Shown one piece after another: positions 45,410 to 51,709 of a DNA stretch of 51,709 bases. The notes under the pieces are model-generated. The model did no database searches. It saw only the letters and a list, made by a program, of their open reading frames with translations, and was not told the DNA's origin. Positions within the stretch are counted from its first letter, which is position 1. The number at the start of each line of letters is the position of its first letter. The translations under genes and the position numbers were made by a program. The stretch comes from Priapulus caudatus (lineage: Eukaryota > Priapulida > Priapulimorpha > Priapulimorphida > Priapulidae): the NCBI RefSeq assembly GCF_000485595.1, contig NW_014577126.1:18990-70698 (forward strand), read 5' to 3'.

Positions 45410-45780
45410 TGACCCTGTGCCCCATTGACCTATTGACCTGTTGACTCCAATTTACGGCACAGTGATGGTTTTCCTAACCATGGATGCTATACACGGACTA
45501 TCACAAGCCTAGGTCAGCCGTTTCTGAGAGATTTGTGGCAGCGCAATTCTGCATTTCCTCACCCTATACCTTAAGTTAAGGAGGAAATGTTCCCCCTTCT
45601 TTTACACCTCTTGACCTTTGACCTTTGACCACCAGCTTCGACATCCCAACTCGTTTTCGGATTACCCCCCCCCCACGTCCCGAATATCGTGACCGTACGT
45701 CGAGCGGTTAAGATTTGTGCCCAACTGTTGACGGACGGACGGACGGACGGCCGGACGGCCGGACGGCCGGACAGACAATC
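45410..45780. repeat. Dispersed repeat with TGACC motifs and GGAC tail
   Basis: Contains ATTGACCTATTGACCTGTTGAC (45425-45446), TTGACCTTTGACCTTTGACC (about 45610-45630), a poly-C run, and a (GGAC)n/(GGCC)n tail at 45731-45776. The layout recalls transposon-derived repeats of other animals that end in GACGGACGGACGG, but family and ends are not defined. Confidence 0.5.
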
Positions 45781-47620
45781 ATGCGATTCTACAAGCTGCA
45801 CCTGACTACGTCAGATGAGCTAAAAAGAGAAGTATTTTCAGAGTTTTAGCAGTTATGATCGTTTGCAATGGGCCAATTTCCATTATTGTGGAGTTGAACA
45901 TTTCTTGCACGGGATGCATCTCTGAAAGCTGTATATGCAAATTTTAACTGTAAACCTCTGTAAACTGCCTTATGCGGAAAGTCATCTCTGGGGTCAGAAA
46001 GAAGAAACTCTCCCAGAGTCATCGCGGGGTCCTTCTTATCTGAGCGCGAGGAATCGCTTGCTCTGATAAGTTCGAGGGGGCATTGTTTCTCGTTGAAACA
46101 CTGGGCTGATTCCATTCACCATTCAGGGACGCTTTTATACTTACACGACTGGGGTCTTCAATTCGTCGCTGCATTGCTTCTCATTCAAATTTAGTTCATA
46201 CATGAGGGTTTCTCTTCACAAACGCATTATTGTCATTTCGAAAAATGTGTTGTTTACATACAGAGCACAGCGGGTTAGCTACGGCACGTTTTCCCCATAT
46301 CACTGCTTAATATTGCTGATGTACTCCGTTGCCCCGTGACGCTCACTCTTTCGATTTCTTTCCGATTTTATACGTGAGGTTTTCCGTTTACAGGCGCACC
46401 TATATGTTACCATTCCCTTACAATACGTTCGAATATTTGTGTTGCTGACATGCTGTTTCACATTTTACCGTTTCTTTTTTATCAGTGACTATTTCATAGT
46501 TTTCTGAGTTTTTCGTTAACTTTTCCGCGCTCATTAACGCTGCGAAAATATTGTTCCCGCTATCAATAGAGTAATGTCGTCGCGAGGCCTGCCTGTTTCC
46601 CATTACCGAATTCATTGTATTTTCACTGCTACTCGCGTCGTTTCCATTCAAACGTTTATTGCTTCTATTTGCCGTTTGGAGCTTTAGCGAGAATCGCATG
46701 CAATAAATATTAAAGAAGCTGCGCCGAAGTCCTATTTTCTGCGCTTGGGTAACAGAAATGTGCCAAGCGTCGTGCTCATGTGACAATTCTAACTCAAGCG
46801 TAATAAGTATAGGCCTATTTAGATACTATATTTTTAGTCCAGTTCTACAATGAAGAATCCGCGTATCTGCGCGCGGTACACTTGGCAACGAGTCAAATGT
46901 CTAGTTCGCAGAACGTGACATCCTCAGAATTTTATTAGCTCATTCATTTTTTTTAAACGTTTGCGCTATTACCGTAGTTACGTGGCCGGTCATTGAGCGC
47001 AATGCGATGTACATATACTAATATAACAATATATTCTGTTATAATAATGTTATCGTTTGTCGGTAATAAATAGATGACTACTAATTATTTCAAACAGTCT
47101 TCCTGACCGTTCTCATATTTTCCCGACCACTGCGATAATTACTGGTATTGCTTGCGTAACAGCAAGTAGCTAAATTAGGTTAACTTGTCTTAGAACACCC
47201 GTACATTGTTATTTTCACAAAAATATACAACGACTGAAATTTGTTTGTTTATACATCGTCTTGACGCGGTTACATGACGATGCCACTTGCTTCTCGCGAA
47301 ACACTGTCCCTGTACTTTAACAAGGTAACTTGAACTGAGCAATAGAGGTGTTGTACCAGTCTAGATCCACTATAGTCACTCAATGAGACGCACTTTTTCC
47401 TGCTGGTTGCTGATTTTAAGGGAATTGTCACTATACGAAAGAATGTGGCTGCATTATTTTCCATTTTATATACCATACCAGCATAAACCTATGGTAATTT
47501 TAAGAGAGTAATCAGTAGGCCTAACATGCTCGCTATTAGGTGAGATTATATTTTGCTATATTTTTCTCGGTTGTGCAGTTATTTATGAAATAATTACTTT
47601 AATAGTCAATTGACAGTAAT
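45781..47620. other. Non-coding or unassigned stretch
   Basis: Two minus-strand frames (45846-46115, 89 codons; 46418-46786, 122 codons) have ordinary amino-acid composition but no domain I recognise and no splice or promoter support. They are not called as genes. Confidence 0.4.
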
Positions 47621-48140
47621 AATTCGAAGGCAACCGCCTAACATGAACCGCCCAATGTGGTGTCATTAACGTTTTATCGTTAACTCGTCGTTTATGCTGG
47701 CTCGGCACTGATGACTAGCTTAATTGCATTCATTAGTTGCATAATCAGTAAATGATTGCTGAATAATTAAAAACAATCTAATAAATGTTGCAATTTATAA
47801 CGCACCAGTACTCACTGGTTCATGTTATTATAGCTGGTAGCTTAATATAATTTAGTAATCAATACCTAATTACCTTTCAGGACTCACCAATATTCACTAG
47901 ATACTACTAATATATTATTATTGATTTATCAGTGATTGGTTATGAATATTAATTCACAGACGCTCACCTGCTATCGCTAACATATAATTAATTACTGACG
48001 ATTCACGACGATTTCACAATAACTTACTGCTCATCAATAATCAATTGTCAATAACAGCTCACTAGTAATCACTGTTATCGATGGCCTATCGCCAATCACT
48101 GAAACGACTGATCGTCAACCTCGCACTAATCATTCATTAA
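47621..48140. repeat. AT-rich stretch dense in TAAT/ATTA and CACTGATT-like motifs
   Basis: Irregular recurrences of TAATCA, ATTACT and CACTGATGA-type words suggest a degenerate short-period repeat. No gene seen. Confidence 0.4.
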
Positions 48141-48403
48141 TTAATGCCCGATAAGAGTCACGATCAGTTGGCTCTCTGCTTGAGCACCATCGCGTGTTGC
48201 TCGCGGATTGAGGGTCCTAGGAGCGGTGCTGCTAATCGCCGAGATGAAGCCAAACATCGGCAATGAAATCTGATGAAAATATGAATGCCGACTATCGTGC
48301 AGTTCGCAGATCGCCTACTCGGCGCGTACGCACGCTGGTAGTCATTCGCCCCTCAATTATTCACGTAGCCACGCGTCACAGGGGCTCCGGGCTCCTCCAC
48401 CCG

Positions 48404-48492
48404 TTTGCAGCAGTAGTAACAGCAGCAGTAGCAGCAGTAACGGCAGCAGCAACGGCAGCATCAGCAGCGGCAGCAGTAGTAGCAGCAGCAGG

Positions 48493-48523
<31 letters not shown>

Positions 48524-48942
48524 GCAGTAGCAGTAGCAGTAGCAGTAGCAGTAGCAGTAGGAGTAGTAGTAGTAGCAACAGCAGCAGCATCATCATCAAC
48601 AGCAGCAGCATCAACATCAGCAGTAACAGCAGCAACAACAACAGCAGCAGCAACAGCAGCAACAACATCAGTACCAGTAGTGTAGTACTTTCGTCTTTGG
48701 TGTCCCCTGGAGGTTTAGCTCGCGTGTCTAATGCGCGACCTCAAAACCAATCTGAGGCAGTAGCAGTAACAGCAGCAGCAGCAGCAGCAGCATCAACATC
48801 AGCAGTAACAGCAGCAACAATAACAGCAGCAACAACATCAGCACCAGTAGTGTTGTACTTTCGTCTTTGGTGTCACCTGGAGGTTTAGCTCGCGTGTCTA
48901 ATGCGCGACCTCAAAACCAATCTGAAGCAGTATCAGTAACAG

Positions 48943-48973
<31 letters not shown>

Positions 48974-48993
48974 AACGGCAGCAGTAACAGTAA

Positions 48994-49028
<35 letters not shown>

Positions 49029-49060
49029 CCAGTAGTAGTTAAGTAGTAGCAGCAGCAGCA
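48404..49060. repeat. AGC/AGT-rich array with 170-bp tandem duplication
   Basis: AGCAGC, AGTAGC and AACAGC runs. A unit including ACTTTCGTCTTTGGTGTC and GGAGGTTTAGCTCGCGTGTC is present at 48671 and again at 48841, 170 bp apart, with few differences. A frame of 140 codons over the array is Ala/Val/Thr low complexity. The sequence then passes into ACGC repeats to 49115. Confidence 0.88.
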
Positions 49061-49115
49061 TCAACACACACACGCACGCACGCTCGCACGCACGCACGCA
49101 CGCACACAGACGCGC

Positions 49116-50054
49116 GCGCGGGCGCTGCGACAATACGCTGCATGTGCTGAGCAGGTGCTGCCACGTGGCGGCGAATGGTCGATGATGACCAAGCGATGAA
49201 AAGTTCGTGAGTATTCCAATTGAATTGCGTCACAGAGGCGATTGCGCATTATTATGTAGGCGTAATAATAATTAGGAATTAAAATTGCATTTGAATTTAC
49301 TTTCATTATGTATTGCTCGAAACGCGTGGTGTTTTTTTTATGCTGAGTGCTGTTACAAAGTGTAGTTTCGTTGATTGACCCAGTACGATCAACAACGATG
49401 TTTTTTACTGCGATATGTTCACTTCATGCGGAAACATAAAACATTTAACAGCTCCGAGGCTTCTCTTCAGCCATCATACCTGGTTGTAACGACGGTCTCT
49501 CTACACCTCAGCGCAATGAATTCGAAAGATCCACCCGTACGCTCGTCCACACCAGAGGAGTACGTGCACTCGGCGCATCACATTCACGTTTCATGCGATA
49601 TGATGAACTAGAGTTAATCGCTTCAAGCGAAAGAACTTGATTACGCTTCAACCGCGAGAATTACAGTTACATAAAGGCGTTCCTCCTCCGTTAAAACGTG
49701 TTGAATCAACATATACAATATATATCAATATATATAATCAATACTGCAATACATTATTTTTTATTATGTCCGACATTGTCGTCCTCTCGACGTTGTTAGC
49801 GCAATAAAAGATTTGAATCTGATGACTAATAAGGCGAAACGAACGGGAAGAAATCGTTTTACTAACCACGTAGCTTATGAGTCAGTCTTACAATGCTGCG
49901 ACCCCCCCCCCCAAATGTCTAGTTGCCAACTACTCGTAACCTGACACCATTACATATAGCTAAACAGAGCAGATTTGATTCTTGGCTCGGACCCAACAGA
50001 GTGCGTTGTTACTTCGCGGTGATGCAGATGAGTCTATACACATAGTTACTGATT
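49116..50054. other. Non-coding stretch
   Basis: Short poly-C run near 49902-49912. No gene recognised. Confidence 0.4.
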
Positions 50055-50410
50055 CCCTTAGTAGACGAACGAGAAGAGGAAAAATAAAAAGAATATAAAA
50101 GAAGAAATAGTAGAATAAGAATAATAAAAAGGAAGAAAAAGAAGAGGAAGTGGGAGAGGGGAGAAGTAGGGGGAGGAGGAGCAGGCGGCAGTGGAAGGTG
50201 ATGAGAATGGGGGAGGACGAGGAGCATGAGGGGGAGAGGATGACGAGGAAGAGGAAAAGTGGGAGGATGAAAAAGCAGGATAAGGAAGAAATAAGAGCGG
50301 AGGAGCAGGATGAATAATAAGATGAAGAAGAGAAACGATAAAAAGATGATGAAGAAGAAGAAGCAGCAGCAGAAGCAGAAGAAGAGGAAGAGCAGGAAGA
50401 GAAAGTGATG
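50055..50410. repeat. Polypurine tract
   Basis: The plus strand is overwhelmingly A and G (GAAGAAGAGGAAG-like) for about 350 bp. Minus-strand frames are Ser/Phe/Leu low complexity. Confidence 0.88.
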
Positions 50411-51210
50411 CAGGAGATCACTGAAGGGCTTGTTGCATGTAGAAGACAGCTTTAGAATGTTCTGCCAGGCTCCGGCTATACAACATCCGCACTGAAGCAC
50501 CGACGAAGGGTGTCGCCGACCAGCACACATACAACTAGTGCGAAGCGCGACGCGAGATGTAAGTTGATGCATGGCGGCGCGGCAAAGCACGCACAAACAC
50601 AAGTCAGCCCTCACACCCCACACACGTTCCGCGCGCGCGACGCGTTCTTTAAGGATACTCTCCACGTTGTGCACGGGTATTGCTCTAGTGAAGATTAAAC
50701 GTTTATTGGCGAATGAATCGAATCAATCACTTGTTTTATTTATAGGGGAGATATATCTCTATGCCTAAGCCAAAAAATTTCATGAAATTTCCAGCACCTA
50801 ATTATGTTACCACACGAATTTTGAATTTTTATGTATAAATGGTATTTTGGATATTTCTCAACTACCAGAAAGAGTGAGGATACCAAATTTTTGCCACATG
50901 TTAAGCACAATATGGACCAAAATAGTGCGTCAGGATTTTTCTTTCATTTTCATATTTACCGAGAAAACTGGAAAAAACTGCTTAAAAATCAAGTTGTGTG
51001 TTAGAATTGAAAATCTTAGCAAATAAAGAGGCATAACTAATAAAATACGGCACTTAATAACAATCCCTGACGCACTTCTTTACCACAATATGTTACCATT
51101 AAAACGAGTGTAAAATTAAATTAATCCGAGTTGTTATCACAGAGAAATATCCATTTATACATCGGCTACTATGACAGAAATCGAAACGGAGAAATCAGGG
51201 TTTTTCTATT
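50411..51210. other. Non-coding, AT-rich to the right
   Basis: No supported gene. The part from about 50740 may belong to the same dispersed element as 51211-51365. Confidence 0.4.
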
Positions 51211-51365
51211 TTTCACAATGAGTGTCCGCCTGTGTGCAAAATGGGTGAACGTATGTGATATATCTATTGTTAGTACTTACTGCGACATATCCATGACTAA
51301 CTGACACCACTAAATTGGTAAAATGTTCCATGCACCTTGAGAAATTCTGAGAAATTACGAGGTGA
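51211..51365. repeat. Dispersed repeat shared with 31050-31205
   Basis: TTTTTCACAATGAGTGTCCG, CCTGTGTGCAAAATGGGTGA and CTAACTGACACCACTAAATT match the earlier copy, with scattered substitutions and one small deletion. Confidence 0.8.
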
Positions 51366-51709
51366 CCAACACAATTTCATGCAAATGGCGCGAACCCTGA
51401 CGTCACTGTCAACAAACGCGCGCCTAAGGTGCGTTGCGAGGTGTGAGAACTATTTTAGGCTCTTGTGGGATACTTATTGGATCAGGGTAGTAGTACAGCT
51501 GTAGCAGGGTTGATGTTGATCAGGAGTACTCCTGATGTTGACGGATACTGGCTCAGTGAATATCGTGAAAATGCTGGTTGTATCATGTATCTGACGTCAT
51601 AATAACGTCAGCCGCGGCTCACTACACATGTACGCTGGCAAGCAAAACGCTCTGACAGTTCACATGTACCGTTATATGGAGAAATGAGCACGTACACAGG
51701 TGGCACATA
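51366..51709. other. Non-coding right edge
   Basis: No supported feature. Confidence 0.4.

Noticed and set aside
46418-46786. Minus-strand frame of 122 codons with ordinary composition, and its neighbour at 45846-46115
   Set aside because: No recognised domain, no splice or promoter evidence, and open frames of this size occur by chance in 50 kb.
48263-48685. An Ala/Val/Thr-rich 140-codon frame
   Set aside because: It is the AGC/AGT array translated, and the opposite strand gives poly-Leu over the same bases.

Overview
This window looks like a repeat-rich intergenic stretch of a metazoan nuclear genome, most likely a marine invertebrate outside the arthropods. The reasons are long mixed microsatellites, TTAGGG-type telomere-like repeats at internal sites, short-LTR Gypsy elements with invertebrate-type proteins, several MITE families, an assembly gap of Ns (35753-35870), and an Academ-like DNA transposon of a kind known from cnidarians, lancelets, sea urchins and molluscs. 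I recognise no host protein-coding gene, tRNA, rRNA or CRISPR array. I cannot name the species.

Layout. 1-9.5 kb: CA/CG-rich microsatellites, a 26-bp minisatellite, a possible TATA promoter with a splice donor (779-927), two copies of an ACCTCCGCC-type repeat, a hAT-like MITE with a perfect 8-bp target duplication (3006-3355), an inverted-repeat element carrying telomere-like repeats (5493-5703), a 14-bp tandem array and a long (CAT)n tract. 9.5-21.04 kb: three pieces of one Academ-like transposon. Piece A (about 9500-12131) has the left inverted terminal repeat and a cysteine-rich N-terminal region. Piece B (13619-16269) has a FEN1/XPG-like nuclease and a right terminal repeat. Piece C (16923-21042) has a candidate DDE transposase core, the nuclease, a cysteine-rich tail and a right terminal repeat. 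A and C together look like one old element that was interrupted by B and other DNA. All coding parts carry frameshifts or stops.

21-30 kb: an unassigned segment with a TATA-like site, then a 5.07-kb Gypsy LTR retrotransposon (22766-27834) with an intact integrase reading frame, followed by a 1.84-kb fragment of the same family (27941-29779). The two copies differ mainly by single-base indels. A 33-bp minisatellite follows. 30-36.5 kb: hairpins, MITE fragments, telomere-like repeats, (GA)n and (GT)n tracts, and a 9-bp satellite beside the assembly gap. 36.5-41.6 kb: a second Gypsy element in a tandem LTR-LTR-LTR form bounded by the perfect duplication CTATA, with a gag-pol frame broken by three stops and at least two frameshifts. 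41.6-51.7 kb: degenerate CTAACTCTA repeats, a 265-bp MITE, a dispersed repeat with nuclear-receptor-like DR1 motifs and a GGAC tail, AGC-rich arrays with a 170-bp duplication, a polypurine tract, and an AT-rich repeat shared with 31 kb.

Nothing here acts as an operon. The coding content is that of selfish elements, each mostly broken, nested in and next to simple repeats. The best candidate for an unusual system is the Academ-like element, which joins a DDE transposase, a flap-endonuclease-like domain and terminal repeats rich in ATGGCGGCC motifs.
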